Of a stretch of 64,000 nucleotides of DNA, positions 1 through 13,260 are shown piece by piece. Source of the stretch: Heliocidaris tuberculata (taxonomy: Eukaryota > Echinodermata > Echinoidea > Camarodonta > Echinometridae). The stretch spans positions 62,943,108 to 63,007,107 of the forward strand of contig CM046832.1 of assembly GCA_025618425.1 (NCBI GenBank). Direction: 5' to 3'. The translations under genes and the position numbers were made by a program. Each line of letters opens with the position of its first letter. The first letter of the stretch is position 1. Below the pieces are notes generated by a model that saw only the letters and a list, made by a program, of their open reading frames with translations, was not told the DNA's origin and did no database searches.

Positions 1-78
1 ATGGTAAAGCCCATTTGAATATAAATAAGCAGAATGCGGTATATAAAAATACATTAGAATAATATTCTAATTATCTTA

Positions 79-89
<11 letters not shown>

Positions 90-171
<82 letters not shown>

Positions 172-289
172 TTTTTTTTTTTTTTTTTTTTTTTTTTATC
201 ATTATTATTATTATATTATTATACGTAGTAGTGGTGGTAGTAGTAGTAGCAGTAGTAGTAGTAGTAGTAGTAGCAGTAGTAGTAGTAGT

Positions 290-368
<79 letters not shown>

Positions 369-400
369 TCCTTATTATCATCATCATCATCATTATCATC
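90..400. repeat. ATT, T and AGT/AGC trinucleotide microsatellites
   Basis: About 85 bp of ATT repeats, a T run of about 27, then some 145 bp of AGT with AGC interruptions (GCAGCAGCAGC near 290-312). The Leu- and Val-only frames across it are repeat artefacts. Confidence 0.95.
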
Positions 401-430
401 ACGCCTTCATATATTGAAAATTAAATTTCT

Positions 431-631
431 GAATATGTACCAACTCGTTGTCTGAGTTCTTCTGGCAAGAATCTTCTTGTACCACAAAGAACAAAATCAT
501 CCCTCGTTGACCGTGCTTTTATAGCTGCTGCGCCATATTTATGGAACCGGTCACCTCCTAATGTCCGTTCCGTGGATTCTTTTAAGTCGAATTTGAAAAA
601 GGTCATTTCTTTTCTAAAGCATACAATTTAA
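431..631 (+). pseudogene. Non-LTR retrotransposon reverse transcriptase, C-terminal fragment
   Basis: Translates to E-Y-V-P-T-R-C-L-S-S-S-G-K-N-L-L, then D-R-A-F-I-A-A-A-P-Y-L-W-N and V-D-S-F-K-S-N-L-K-K before TAA. The APxLWN and FKxxLKK pair is the signature of the C-terminal end of CR1/L2-like ORF2 proteins in many animals. Only about 66 codons survive, the usual 5' truncation. No catalytic reverse transcriptase motif is present. Confidence 0.72.
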
Positions 632-1837
632 TGTAATTCAACACAAATTAGTAGTATTCTTTAGTCCATTCTATTTCTACCTTTTATAAAGCTTCTCTCA
701 GTTTCATCATGCGCCTAGGAATAGTTTAGCTAGATAGATGGCAAGTAATATAATTATGGGCATCGTAATATTCTTATTGTTATTATCACTTTATCAATAT
801 TCTTATTATCTTCTTTAGTTTGTATATTTCCGCCCATTCTTCACTAAATACAAGACTGAATTTCACAGAGCAACTGCTCATTAACGTGAATTTCCTTTTA
901 AAAATATGCACATCTAGAATCCCCTGATCTCCCTCATAATATTAACCCCGTAGAGCTCCCCAACGTTTCCTGATAGTAATAATGTAATGTAAGCGTCAAT
1001 TTAATTCAATCTATTCCAAGGTTAACGGCCAATGTCATTATAATGAAGCCTAATTTGGGTACTCGTGCATTATGTGAAATTTGATTTCTGCTTGTTCTTA
1101 TTCCTTTCTTATTGAGCAATTTGATTCATTTTGATTCATTTCTTTTATTCATTCGTATGAAATAAAATGGAAGTTTGACATATTAAACTTAGGATTTTAC
1201 AAGCGATGATCATAATGAAAGCCAATCCCCAAAAACAACAACAACAAGAACAACAATGGAAATAAGTGGGTAGAAAGGGTTAAAATGAAAAAAAAAATGA
1301 TATACCTGTATAGTATGTTCCCTGTATAATGCTTCTGTTATGTTTCCTTTTTCCTCTCCTAACATGGATTATTCAATAATTGAGAGACCTGTGCAAGATA
1401 CAAGACTGGCATAAAGTCAGTTGTTCTTGCACGATTTAATCGCTCTTTAGATTTGGTATGGCACATACACAATCATTGAGATAAAGTGATTTGCCCTTGT
1501 TTTTCTGTGCATACCACTTTCTTGTTTCATGCCGCGCTGACGGATGAGATAAAATTTCCTTTGATGAATACGACGCTTTCCAGTATCATACATGCATGAT
1601 TAAAAGTTAATTGCTTTAATTCATATGCAGAGAACTAGATGTAAACAATGTAACCATGAACTATTCTGTTCTGTGATAGACAAGCGACCTCAGACAGATA
1701 TGTTGCTATTTCGAGGTCCAATTGAAGTTAAAATCAGGACTGGAGTCGAGCAAAAGTTGATTAAAATACTGTAATAGAAGGCTTATTGTTGCTCACGATT
1801 TGTTCATGTTAACAGCATGAGAGGTGCAAAGAGAGAA
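632..1837. other. No gene recognised
   Basis: AT-rich sequence following the LINE fragment. Only short chance frames; the first stretch could be retroelement 3' UTR. Confidence 0.5.
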
Positions 1838-2130
1838 AAATGAGAGAGAGAGAGAGAGAGAGAAAGGGGGAGATAAGATTGAGAGAGAAAGAGAGAGAGA
1901 GAGGGGAGAGAAAGTGAGAAAGTGAGGGAGAGAGAGAGAGAGAGAGGCAGCGATAGATAACGAATGAGTAAAATAAAGGAGGATTGAGGTGTGTATATGC
2001 ATGGGTATGAGTGTGATAGCAGGTGAGGACGGTGTGTGGTTGTGTGCGTGTGCGTCAGAGAGAGAGAAAGAGAGTAAGAGGTAGAGCCTGTGGGAGAGAC
2101 TGGGAGAGAGAGGGAGAGAAAGAGAGAGAG
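1838..2130. repeat. GA-rich microsatellite cluster
   Basis: AGAGAG runs with GGGAG interruptions and a GTGTGTG island near 2,030-2,055. Reading frames across it are artefacts. Confidence 0.9.
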
Positions 2131-2564
2131 GGGGATACAAAAAGACGCAACAAGTTGTGCTGGGTATAATAGCTGCAGGCGTTTGGTGGCTATTTTACAA
2201 TGCGTCTCTGAAAAGGACGCTCGAACCCGAAATGGATCACCTCGTGTCATTTTTATCTCTTGAGCTCCAACAGACACGGACGGAAAGCATAGCTTTTGCT
2301 TTGTTTCCTATGTGACAACATGATATATTACCAGGCTACCGACTGAATCCTGTGCCTTCCATCATGAATCTTCACTGTTCTCAAAGAAACTGAGGTGTTC
2401 TGAGTCTGAAGTAGGTAAAAAATAATCCCTGAAAAGGCAGAAATAATGAAGGGTTTTATTAGTACTCAAGATCCAGAATGAAAACAAATTTTGGTGAACG
2501 CAGAGAAAAACTACACAAAATAAGCAGAATTATAACATAGGGCTATATCGTGTTGTGCACTGGA

Positions 2565-3645
2565 CTATAGTCAGGTCAATATAGGGTTTAACCTCCCAAA
2601 ATTTGCAACAAAAGGTTTTCCAACGGTTTCCGGCAGTGTTTGATGTCAGAAATAACATACTAAAAATCTAAGAAAATCGGACCCTCGGAAAGTGCTTATT
2701 TTCAAAATGGCGTCCAAGATGGCCACCAGCAGAGCTATACATACGGGAGTTGCGACACTGGAGTCGCTTCTGATTGGTCAGTCATTTCATGGAGCTTCAA
2801 ATACTCCCCCCCCCCCCCCCATAGAGAATGTATATGAAAGGGAACTATTGGGAGCTCCATTATCCGCCATGTTTTAAACAAAGACCTTTTTTTTAAATAC
2901 GTATAGGCCTATTATGCGCGTGTCACATCTCTCTTTCAACGCGCTCTGGCCGCCAGCACCAAAAATAGCTATAAATCATGACATATGCATCCTAGAGATG
3001 TAGACATAAAAATGACATATTTTGGCATCACTTCCTGTCATGTTAAAGAAAATTAGCTGCCAATTTGGACACCATTTTGGATTAAAAGTTTTCCTGACCC
3101 ACATAACACATTGTAAGTGGTCTGAATGAATTTTCCTGACTCCCATAACACATTCCAAGTGGTTTGAATGGGTTTCCCGACCCCCCTAAAACTAGGTATA
3201 GACATTAAAATTACATCTCAAGGACGGACATTTCATAATTTGTGGCTATTTTTAGGTCGCGGCGGCCATCTTGGATGCTAAAATGGTGGCCATCTAAGGT
3301 ATCGTCATGAATGTAAATCTACTTTTTTTTAAATACTTTTACGCCTATCAATAGATATCCTGAGCACTTAATGTGTTTTTAATCTTGAATATTACCTCTA
3401 TGCTCCAAATAATACCTCACTTCCGGTCATTTTTAGGAAATTGGCGTTCATTTTGGACGCCACCTTGGATTTTCAGGTTTCCTGACCCTCATTGCACATT
3501 GTAAGTGGTCTGAATGGATTTTTCGACCCCCAAAACCTAGGTATACATACCAAAAACCGTTGAAAAACCTTTTGTTGCAATTTTTTTTTTTGTGTGGGGG
3601 GGGGGGGGTTGAGGTACTTTTTTCCGTAAATTGACCCGTCTACTA
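2565..3645. mobile_element. About 1.1-kb TIR element, non-autonomous
   Basis: Inverted ends match over about 30 bp: AAATTTGCAACAAAAGGTTT near 2,597 and AAACCTTTTGTTGCAATTT near 3,565, with weaker similarity continuing outward (GGTCAAT / ATTGACC). Inside are repeated short units (GTAAGTGGTCTGAATG at about 3,113 and 3,501; GGCCATCTTGGA-type blocks) and a nested 219-bp MITE. No coding capacity. Exact ends are uncertain. Confidence 0.6.
2730..2948. mobile_element. hAT-like MITE, 219 bp, nested in the 1.1-kb element
   Basis: Ends CAGAGC...GCTCTG are flanked by GCCACCAG (2,722-2,729) and GCCGCCAG (2,949-2,956), an 8-bp duplication with one change. The interior, including TGATTGGTCAGTCATTTCAT and CCGCCATGTTTTAAACAAAG, is shared with the copy at 43,934-44,141. 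Confidence 0.8.
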
Positions 3646-5335
3646 GAGGTATTAATAATACAGCTGATACATCGAACGCACCTGAACATTACTTTTGTAG
3701 TTTCTCTGTGAATGTGTGGGGTAGAATGTATGTGGGTGTGAATGACTTATCTTGGAAGTGATAACTAACATTAGATGCAATGAGTTTTTATTGATTTATG
3801 ATCAGTATGACGCATCATAGATCACAAATTGTGTTAACGCTGAGAGTGCCTATATAGCCATTGCTAGTTCTTTGTTCGATTCCCAATCATGCAGGCGATT
3901 CGGCACAATGCCAAAATAAGACTGCGGTGCACTTTGTATGTTATTTCAAAAAACGGGATTGCATGTTGCTGTCTGCCACTTTAAAAAAACACAAAGGCAT
4001 GGCAGTGATGACGGTGTATTATATCAAGCGTATGAATATTGGAAAAAGAGCTCTAGGTCTCCATTCACCGATCATTTAGCCATTCCACCATGTTCACATT
4101 GCTGGAGAATGACGACAAACGTATGCGAGGTGAGCATTGAACCGATTACAATTTACGATGGCAGTTCTCAGACGGGAGGGTAGAAGCAAATGAAGTCTGT
4201 TGAGCCGATTTGTTGACCCAGTTCTTAAAGGCTGAATATGCATTAAACAACTGTCAAACATGATAATCCAAGGACTATAATACCAAGATATTACCAACAT
4301 CAATCTTCTAGAGCATCAGAAGATCATAATAGATAATAATGGATAGATGTTCATTTATTAACAATTTTTACCGACAAATTTGCTATCAGCCAATCAGATG
4401 CAAGGATTTCAGTAGCTTATAACAGTTGTCGGTAAAAATCACTGACAAAACACTTGATAAAACGCTCCCCAGACCGATAAACTAAAGATATACATAAGAA
4501 AATATAGAAAAGAAGAAAATTCCAAATGGTCAACAAGACTGACGATCATGCACGAGACCGCCATCACAGTGTCGTAGAATCCCAAAACATTTGATCATTT
4601 ATATATTATGCACTTTAATAACATACAAGACCAGTTCACATATGTTTTCAAATTCTGCGCCTGCCTATCCCAAGAACAGGTATAAATGACAACCTGAAAA
4701 TTGCCAGTGGTTTGTTCAAAAATGGAACAACTAACATGACGTATGCAAACTCAGTCATTCGGACTTTTGTAAAATAGCTCGCAAAAGGTGTTTGTGGTAG
4801 AAAGGATTTGTGAAAGGGTCTTTAGTGGGGCTATATATATGCAGTATATATATATATATACTAATATTCTTTCTTTGTACAGCAAAGTATTATCTTGATT
4901 TCAAGTGGCTCATTTTTCTAATAGATATTGAAAATTTGGCAAGATCTCAAGGTCATAATATACCCTCGTGTGTTCAACGTCTATCAACTTGGCTTTTGAC
5001 AAAATTAAAAATATTTCTTATTCTAAAAGGAAAAAGTTTTGTTCGCCGATTGATTGGAATTTCCATCAACATAAACTCCAGATTGATTGAGACTCAATCA
5101 TTCTATTCCCTCGGGTAGTATGACAAGGAAAACGAAATAAAGGCAGACCTATCGATCCAAGTTACAGCAGGGATAGCCACTCGTTGCCTGTCTAGCTATT
5201 TTTAGACCATCTTTTCCCCCTTTCGTCATGCCGCGCTCCTGTGCGCCATAGTGCAAGCCTAATGACGCAGATTGCGGAATGTTTTGCGATGTATAGAAGA
5301 CATGATGAGAACCTTCAGGTGGGTAGAATAGAACG
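3646..5335. other. No gene recognised (apart from the MITE at 4.37 kb)
   Basis: Frames of up to about 100 codons (4,810-5,118) have no recognisable domain and AT-driven composition. Confidence 0.5.
4371..4470. mobile_element. Truncated MITE of the shared-core family (reverse orientation)
   Basis: Contains the reverse complement of the core (CAGCCAATCAGATGCAAGG, TTCAGTAGCTTATAACAG) and one arm ending in GATAAAACGCTCCCC, like the 29.73-kb copy. The outer part of the opposite arm is missing. Confidence 0.75.
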
Positions 5336-5610
5336 GGGAGAAAGGAGAGAGAGAGAGAGGGGGGGAGAGGGAGGGAGAGAGGCAGACAGTCGAATAGACA
5401 TTCAAACAAAAAGAAAATGGAGAGAGACGTGTGTAAGTGAGACAGACATGCACAAAGATAAAGACACATGGGAGATATAATGAGACAGGACAGAGGGAAA
5501 AAAGAAAGAGAGAGAGAGAGAGAGAGGGAGAGAGAAAGAGAGAATGTCTGAGGTTAGATAGACGGATAGATAAACACAGATACAATGAGAGGGACAGATG
5601 GCGGAAGAGT

Positions 5611-5649
<39 letters not shown>

Positions 5650-5660
5650 AGAGAAGAATA
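5336..5660. repeat. GA-rich microsatellite cluster
   Basis: Several (AG)n blocks of 15-40 bp separated by purine-rich sequence. Purine strand is the plus strand. Confidence 0.9.
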
Positions 5661-8190
5661 AAGGGAAGAGCAGCAGGCGATTCAAAAATGAATTTTGAAG
5701 AGAGCAGAATATAATAACGAGAAAGTGTATCTGAGAGAAATAGAATGAGAATACTATGTAAGTCGTATTGGCCTCTCTCGAAAAAATGTAATAAGGTGGG
5801 ATGCAGACAAACGGAGATTGAGAAAAAAAGAGAGGAAAGATATGATATTAAATTCGAAAAAACAATACTGAAGAAAGCAACATACAATAACATGGAAGTG
5901 GAACAAAGAAAATGAGAATCAGGTCATATACATGAAGACAAAGGGAGACAAATTTATTTGTTTGTTGTTTTTTTCTCCAGAAAATAGCTGCTGCAGTCTA
6001 TATATAGTATGTAACGAGTAACGTTGTCAGGCCTGTGATTTAATTTATATACATGTATGACCTCTAACATTTTTTAGTTTTGCCTTTCGGTGATTGTCGA
6101 CTCTTTGTTTCTAGCAAGATACAGGTCTTGTTGAAGTAGAAATTAATATTCTTAATGAATAAAATATCTATAGAGACAACATATAGCCTAATAGTATATT
6201 GTAAACTGCAAATATTCTTTTTGATGAGGACAAAAAAAGGTATTTTCATGACACTGATTTCATGAGCTTTCTCTTCTGTTTTTTTTTTAAATACCTAAGT
6301 GAATGAATATCAGAGTCACCATATTTTAATTAATGATAATTGAAAACTGTATTGAATAATTTCGATGACCAATGTGTATCTAGTCCAATATACCCGTATC
6401 CGTGTGCAGTATTTAATGTTCAGCAAGTTTTTATCATTTTGATGATTTCAAAACCTCATATTATCAGCTTTCATCTGTTCAGTAACTTCGAGGCATTATT
6501 TATCTTTCTCAATCCAATCGTTTGACTAGTGTTCAGTCTTTTCTTTGAATTAAAAAAAATGCGATTATGCGAGAAATAGCAATTTAAAGGTAAATAAGTA
6601 CAAAAACGAATTCCCCATTTTATTAGACACACACTATTACTTAATGAACATAAAGATTAGATGAAGTAATAGCTTTTTAAGGTTGGAGAAGGTTGAATTA
6701 TTATTCACTGATATATTTCAGAATGGAAATAACAACGTTGACAGTGCTAAGAAAAATATTTCATTTAGCGTTGTAAAACGGAAACATTTCTTGTTGGTTT
6801 TTAGTTTTATTGCGGAATTATTTTAGAGTTAACCTTTTTAGTCAAAACGTCAACAACAATATTGAGTACTGGCCATGCGATTGCATTGTGAAAGAGTCTA
6901 TAGTAGTTGTTGGAAATATTTGGTTATGCAGTTGATGAGAATGAGTTTGTATTGTGAGGTATTGGAATCATGAGAATGTTGAATTGACACCGTTTTGGTT
7001 TTTTTTTAAACAAAGTGGCAAGCAGCTTCACATAGATATGGCTAAATGGGATTACACACATGGGCCTCAAATTTGATCCACAGTTCGATCCATTTCAAAA
7101 AATTTCATGAGCAATCTTTTTTATGAAAATCGGCTAATATCACCCTAGGAGAGAGAGAGAGAGAGGATAGAATTAGTACTATGTTCACATCTTCTTTAGA
7201 TTAGAGCACCATCATACAACAACTATACAGCCAGTATTCGACAATACATGTCAATTACGAACACCATATTAGGATTTGGCTATTTGTTTGTTTGATTGAT
7301 TTTATTTTTGCGTTCGATAGCATGATACAAAATATAATAATATTACAGAAAAAAGTATATAAACACATTGTCAGACATTAACAATTTACTTCTTAAATAC
7401 AAAGAAAATATGTATACATTAAGGAAAATTAACAATTTGCAATTAACAGGATTTATGAACGCTATTCTACATGATGTCTAGCTTTTAGTCATGTATGTAG
7501 TAACTTATTGTGATTTAAATTATTGATTTCCTTTAGTAAATTCTCAGTAGTCTGTCACGTTCTTACTTTATACCCGTATATGATTTCTTTCCATTCTTTT
7601 ACGTTTTTACTTACTTCTTGAACTAGTATGCAGCAAGAAATGTGCACATCCTGTTAATTTTCAAATGGTTATTTTACCCTTCGGGTTCTTGTTGCTGTTC
7701 TTTTTTTCTTTTTTCTTTTTTTCGTTACCGGTGTGGGGTTTTTTTTCTTCATAAATTATGGCCTTATATGTCGTGCTCGATGTGATTGAAACAAATCATT
7801 CCCTCGGGAACCCATGGGTTGAATAAGCAGTTTAAAAATAGTGAAACATGTCTATTCTTGGCGCTCTATCAATTACAGATTTGATTGTATTCATCAGATT
7901 ATTTCATTTTGCAAAATGCAATTTGGAAAGTAAACTAACACAATATCGAAGCGAATACACTGGACGGTGTTTGTCGGGAGATAATTGTCCTATAGGTTAT
8001 ACTGTCCGACTAGAGTGGTTATCTATATATTGCTTTAAGCGAGACGCACGCAGGATTTATTGTTGTTAATCAGTTCGATCTGGCGATACCCCTAATACCT
8101 CGACCAGATTGAATATAGCCCCCCCCCCCCCCCCGATATCAAAACTGTGTTTTAAAAAAAAAGAGAGAGAAAAATGAAATCTTAGTACAA
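5661..8190. other. No gene recognised
   Basis: AT-rich. A short GA run at 7,150 and C runs near 8,100. A 73-codon frame at 7,848-8,069 is unremarkable. Confidence 0.5.
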
Positions 8191-8199
8191 ATTTAGATA

Positions 8200-10300
8200 C
8201 ATTTCTGGTTAGTGAGGCTTCATTGGGTTGTCTAGGTGGTGTTCGTCTGCATGGTTAGTGAGGTTCCAATTGGTTGTCTAGTGGTGTTCATCTAGTTAGT
8301 GAGGTTCCAGTGGGTACTTGTAATAAACAAAACCACAAGGGGTTGCACACTTCTCATTTCGATTCAAACTGTATCGACTCAGCTCACCGACAATCGTGAT
8401 AAAAGGAATCTCTCTCTCCACAGCGGAAACGCATTAACCCACATTAATTTTAACCGGACGACTCTTCTCCAATTTCATACTACCCGTGAATATTCATTGG
8501 AAGTTAACCCAGTATCGTGAGGGCTTAACAGATAAAAAGGAGCATCACACAGACTTCTCCATGTAGGAATTCAAGGAAGATTTATCTCTGGACCATTTTT
8601 TTTAGAATGATACTCCTGACGCTGGTGAACAGAGACGATCAGTCTTGTCATGAATTGATTCATAAGACATAAACAGAGGACTGATTTTTTGTTTATTCAT
8701 TTATTTTTTCGTTTGTTCGTTTATTCCCCCCCCCCAAAAAAAAAAAAAAAAATACAGCGCATAACATAAAAATACACACAAACTTGTAATTACATTGAGT
8801 TAACAAATATGTCATAATTCGTATAATATACGAATTATGTATTAATTATTATAATTAATGCAATTAAAAGCTGTAAAGGCCTTGTCTATAGTAAGTCCTC
8901 TAACAAAAAGCTTTTTAAGATTATCATTTTAATTTTTCATTTTAGTTATCAAGTTATCATATTGCATCTACTTACTGTATTTTAATACAGGTATAAAACC
9001 CATCTTACAAGAAAAGTTCTTAATAACCAATAACCTTTTCTGAATGACCCTATGAAATTAGTAGGTTGCCAAAAATGGTGATGTATATAATGAAATAAAC
9101 TGCGATCAATATGTTACATATTTATTGTTTATTAAACATCTTCATGTTGTACTCCATTATAACACCCAAGCACAGAACCCTATTATTCCAACATAATATC
9201 CGGTACTCAGGACCCAAGCTGTGGAACGTTATCCCTGACACAATACAATACTCCGCATCTCTCGCTAGCTTCTCAAGAAGGATGAAAAAATATTTCACTT
9301 CATCTTACAAATAATATGGTTTAAGACACTTCCCCACCCTCCATTGTATCTATTCTCTCTATTCTTTCTTCTCTCTGCCTCTTCGTGAATATTTCTCTTT
9401 TCCGTACAATTCTCATGTTGCACCTCCATTCTCCCCCTCTTTTTCCTCTTTCCCCTTCTTTTTCTTTTCTTTTCTCCTCCCCTTTTTTCCCCTCCAATCA
9501 AGCTCAGCGGTCTCTTTCTTTTTTTGTATGTAATTATTTTCTTTTTATATATTTATTATGTAATAATGTATTATGTACTAAGGGCACCCTCGCCCCAAGC
9601 TTTTGCTTTTAGAGGTGTGTCCTCCAACTATGTATGTATCACATTAGTGTACATTTTGTCATATTTTTTGTTCAAAATACATGTACATTATTTTGCTCAT
9701 TTATTACTTTGTATATTGAAAAGTTGGAAATAAATGTCTTTAAATTGAATTGATTGAATTGAATTGTTGGCAAAAATGGGCTTTAAACAAACAACTCCAT
9801 GGAGAAATTTAAGGACGATTTATCTCGGGAGGGTTCTTCTTTAAATGATGCTACTCATGACGCTGATGGAGGATAGTCTTGTCTTGAACATTGATTTATA
9901 TGAAATAAACTGAGGACTGAATTGTTTTGCATATCTTTATTGGATTTCAGACAAACTGTATACATGGTATAAGTCCTGTTTAACCTTTTCAGCATGACGT
10001 TCGTAAGTCGTCATGAACCATTGGTCTATACAAAATAAACCGAAGGCTGAATTTTGTTAGAACTCTGTCGGATTTTAATACAACTCCCACAAGGGGCTTA
10101 ACGGATAAAGATGGGAATTTAACAAGTTTTCCATAAAGGAATTAAAGACATTAAAAAAAAAAAAATTGTTACTTTTTTTCTCATTTTTTTTTAATAATCA
10201 TGACGTTGATGAATAAAGACGTCATGAAAACATTGATTTGTATGAAATAAACCAAGGACTGAATTTAGTTACATATTCTTATTGTATTTTAACATATCAC
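8200..10300 (+). repeat. Degenerate tandem repeats split by a LINE insertion
   Basis: Near 8,205-8,310 GGTTAGTGAGGTTCCA and GGTTGTCTAG(G)TGGTGTTC recur two to three times. At 8,520-8,700, 9,775-9,960, about 10,000-10,085 and 10,195-10,300 diverged units share TGACGCTGATG, ATTGATTTATATGAAATAAA and GAGGACTGAATTTTGTTA. The LINE 3' end at 9.12-9.77 kb lies between units. Confidence 0.55.
9120..9766 (+). mobile_element. 5'-truncated CR1/L2-like LINE, 3' end
   Basis: Frame ending at 9,314 contains Y-S-G-P-K-L-W-N-V-I-P-D and S-F-S-R-R-M-K-K-Y-F, the GPxLWN...FxRRxK ending of ORF2, then a stop and a 3' UTR. The element ends with a tail of TTGAA/TTGAT units at about 9,745-9,766, as expected for CR1/L2-type tails. 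It seems inserted within a degenerate repeat array (see 8,520-10,300). Confidence 0.72.
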
Positions 10301-10745
10301 CCACTGTACATGCTCTACACTTGTGAACTACCCTTTCTTTTGTTGCGTCATGAAGGCGAATTATACTGAGGTAGGTCTTTTATTAAAGAAGGAAAGAAGG
10401 CTATTATCATATTACTCTGTAAAACTTCGAAGAAAAGCTTAAGACATATTAGAACAATGATGAGCGAGATGTGGGTAGATATATAATTATATAGATGTAT
10501 GTATATATAATGTGATGATGTTGAATTTACTTCTACCATTTGCTCTGGTTTACGTACTACAGGACAAAGTGGGAGGAATTCAAGCCAAAGATGACGCAGG
10601 ATACCCGCGTAATTTAAGCTTTCGTCTTTCGACTTCCTCAGGAATTTATTCTGTAAAAAGTTGACAGAACTGATGTCAAGGAATTCAACCTTCATCAGTT
10701 CTGTAAACGACAGAATAAATATATGTATTATATTACTTATATATG

Positions 10746-11275
10746 TAGAGAGAGAGAGAGAGAGAGAGAGCAATAGAGAGAGAGAGACTGAAGGAGGGAT
10801 AAGACAGAAACTAAATGAGTAGGAATAAGAGAGAGAGAGAGAGAGAGAGGATAGACTGAAGGAGGGATAAGACATAAACTAAAGGAGCAGAAATAAGAGA
10901 GAGAGAGAGGGGGGGGGGGTGGAGGGATAACAATATGAAAAGGCTATGTAGGGCAAGGGAAAGATAGAAAGATATGATTTAAAAGGGAGAATATTAAAGT
11001 GAAAGTCACGCGAAGGGTGGAAGAGCGGCAGAGAGATATGAAAAGCCGCCAAAACAGAAGGAATTGTGAGAAAGAAAGAGGATAGGATTTAGGAAATAAA
11101 AAAAATCAAAGAAGAAGAGAAAAGGGAGAGAGGACGAATACATAAGAGCGAGATATAGGGAGATGGAGGGGGAGAGAGACAGATAGAGACCGATAGAGAA
11201 TACGATCGACAAACATAGACATGCATGTAGAGAGAGAGAGAGGGGGGGGGGGGGGGGGAGGAGAGGGAGAGAGAA
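10746..11275. repeat. GA/G-run purine cluster
   Basis: (GA)n blocks at 10,747, 10,830, 10,895 and 11,229 with G runs; the phrase GACTGAAGGAGGGATAAGACA occurs twice (about 10,788 and 10,853), so part is a tandem duplication. Confidence 0.85.
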
Positions 11276-12944
11276 GACCAATAAAATTAAGAAAATAGCT
11301 TCTGGATGTAATAAGATACATCTATATATTATCTACGCTATCCCGGGGATGGAACAACATAAAGTGTAGACATTATGGATGTTTTCAAATTAATATGGAG
11401 AATGGATGTGCATCATACCGTGTTTTGTATATCAGAATGCTCATTAATGGTACTTTTTCTATGATTCCAAGCTATCCATCTCTCTCTATTACACTGTTCA
11501 AGTCTTAGGTATAAAGACACTCACAAAGAGTCGCGTTATGACACGGAATGTCACGGGTTCGAACCCTGCATAATTATACATGTGGAGAAAACGATTTGAA
11601 ATGTCCCCTCTGCCATTTCCTGCATTTCGGGATTCCATGTATGACAAGTCGAAAATCATTTGGGGAGGGGTGCTCAATACTTGCTCATTTTCATGTCTTT
11701 TAGAATTAGTACATGGTAATGCATTATCAGGAATAAGAAAGTGGTAGAACAAAACGAAATCATAATTATTTGCATTACTTAGGAAGAAAAAAAAAAAAGA
11801 AAGAAATCCGCGAGAGTGTAATTTCTGAAAAGAAGACAAAAATAAGATCAAAAACATCGCACGAATCATAAGCAATGAAGGCCAAATCAGTCCAAATCTT
11901 CATGAATATAGCAACACCGATCACAGTATTTATAACTATTTATAACTATTTATAACATTTAGAGATCTTTGACAGGTTTCATGCCACTTTTCAAAGTGCT
12001 TTTGCCACTTAGAAAACAATGTAAGCAACAGAATTTTAATGAAAACAATCATGAAACTGTTTGATAAGTGTTATCCACAATTGTACACTAGAATATCATG
12101 TGCATTACATGGAGGCGCTTCTAAAATATATCACTAAAATTAGATTTCTCAAATATTTTAGACTTGATGTATCTTCTTGGCGAGACGATTGGAATAGATG
12201 GTTGTATTTGTCTTCAGAATGTAGTTTTTATTTGGTCATTCGGAGCTTTGAAATGCTAATTAATCCAGTCTCCGTTGCTATATTTGATGGAATCAGGAAT
12301 GACAAGCATCGTCGGAAGACTGATGCTTTATCTATTTAAATGGCTTTCTATTAGCAGACACATGCCGCCAATAGTAAGCACTGTCGCCATTCTGCGTCCT
12401 CCCGAGAGTTAGAATATGATACATTTCATTCTATTAAAAGCAAACATGACACGTTTATCTGTTGGATCGTATATGTTTTAAATGGGGAGAGGGGGCTGTT
12501 ATTTTTTTAAATTTCAATCTAAGATTTGCATTCATTTCCTATATGGAAACTGGAAAGGGGAAGTCTGCGAATCAACTTGAATATGAACTTAGGATCATGA
12601 CTGACTATTTTCAACCTCGCATTTCATCTCTTGTGTTGCTAACATTGGTTACGACTCTTTTACTCGACGATTCGTTATCTCAAAAATAGGAAAGGGTGCA
12701 TGAATCGTTCGGTTTGTTTCGCATTTTCAGGAAAACGAAATATTTCGGTTGGTTTCACATTAAACCCCCCCCCCCCCAAAAAAAAAGAAATGTTTCGGTA
12801 ATGTCTCTTATCCATAAATTTCAATATCGGAACATCGCATAATCTAACGTTCTGTATAAGTATGCGTTTGAAAAATATTGCCATTCAAATTTCGTTTCAC
12901 TTTCGGAGTAAGAAGCCTCCTGATGTAGTAAATTTGTGACTCGA
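11276..12944. other. No gene recognised (B-box relic at 11.55 kb)
   Basis: Frames at 12,061-12,339 and 12,462-12,689 show no known motif and no splice context that would join them. Confidence 0.5.
11498..11580 (+). other. B-box-bearing tRNA-like relic
   Basis: CACGGGTTCGAACCCTGC at about 11,546-11,563 is a perfect pol III B box in a T-arm-like stem. No convincing A box or acceptor stem is found upstream, so this is a relic, probably of a SINE. Confidence 0.3.
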
Positions 12945-13260
12945 ATTTCAAATTTCCAGAATGGTGAGCCTCTTATATAATGAACCTTTGGACTCTCGAA
13001 CCCTTATTTTTTCATTACTTCGAACTTTCGAAATAACAAAATCAATAACGAAATCAATATTATGCCGAACATTTGAAATAACAAACCCTAGGAATTATTC
13101 AATTTTGGTATGACGAACCTCCAGAATAGCGAACGCTTAGAATTAGAACCTGAAAATTTCGAACTTTTTCTCAATAACGAACCTCAAGAATTCGGAATAG
13201 CGAACACGTGTCCGGAATAATGAACCTTTTGAATTTTCAGGATAGCCCCTTATACCGTAT
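12945..13260 (+). repeat. Degenerate array of GAATAxCGAACC-type units
   Basis: Short units such as GGAATAATGAACCTTT, CAGAATAGCGAACGC, CAATAACGAACCTC and CGAACTTTCGAAATAACAAA recur in one orientation. Related in wording to the inverted array at 36.1-36.5 kb. Confidence 0.6.

Noticed and set aside
211..455. Leu- and Val-rich frames on both strands
   Set aside because: Translation of AGT/AGC microsatellite; no unique sequence.
5402..5893. 163-codon minus-strand frame with Ser/Leu-rich composition
   Set aside because: Mostly reverse complement of GA repeats (TCTCTC reads as Ser-Leu); the remainder has no domain or splice context.
10348..10875. 175-codon minus-strand frame
   Set aside because: Half is GA-repeat translation; the rest shows no recognisable motif. 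I cannot support a gene.
11498..11580. Possible tRNA gene
   Set aside because: Only the B box/T arm is convincing; acceptor and D arms do not pair.
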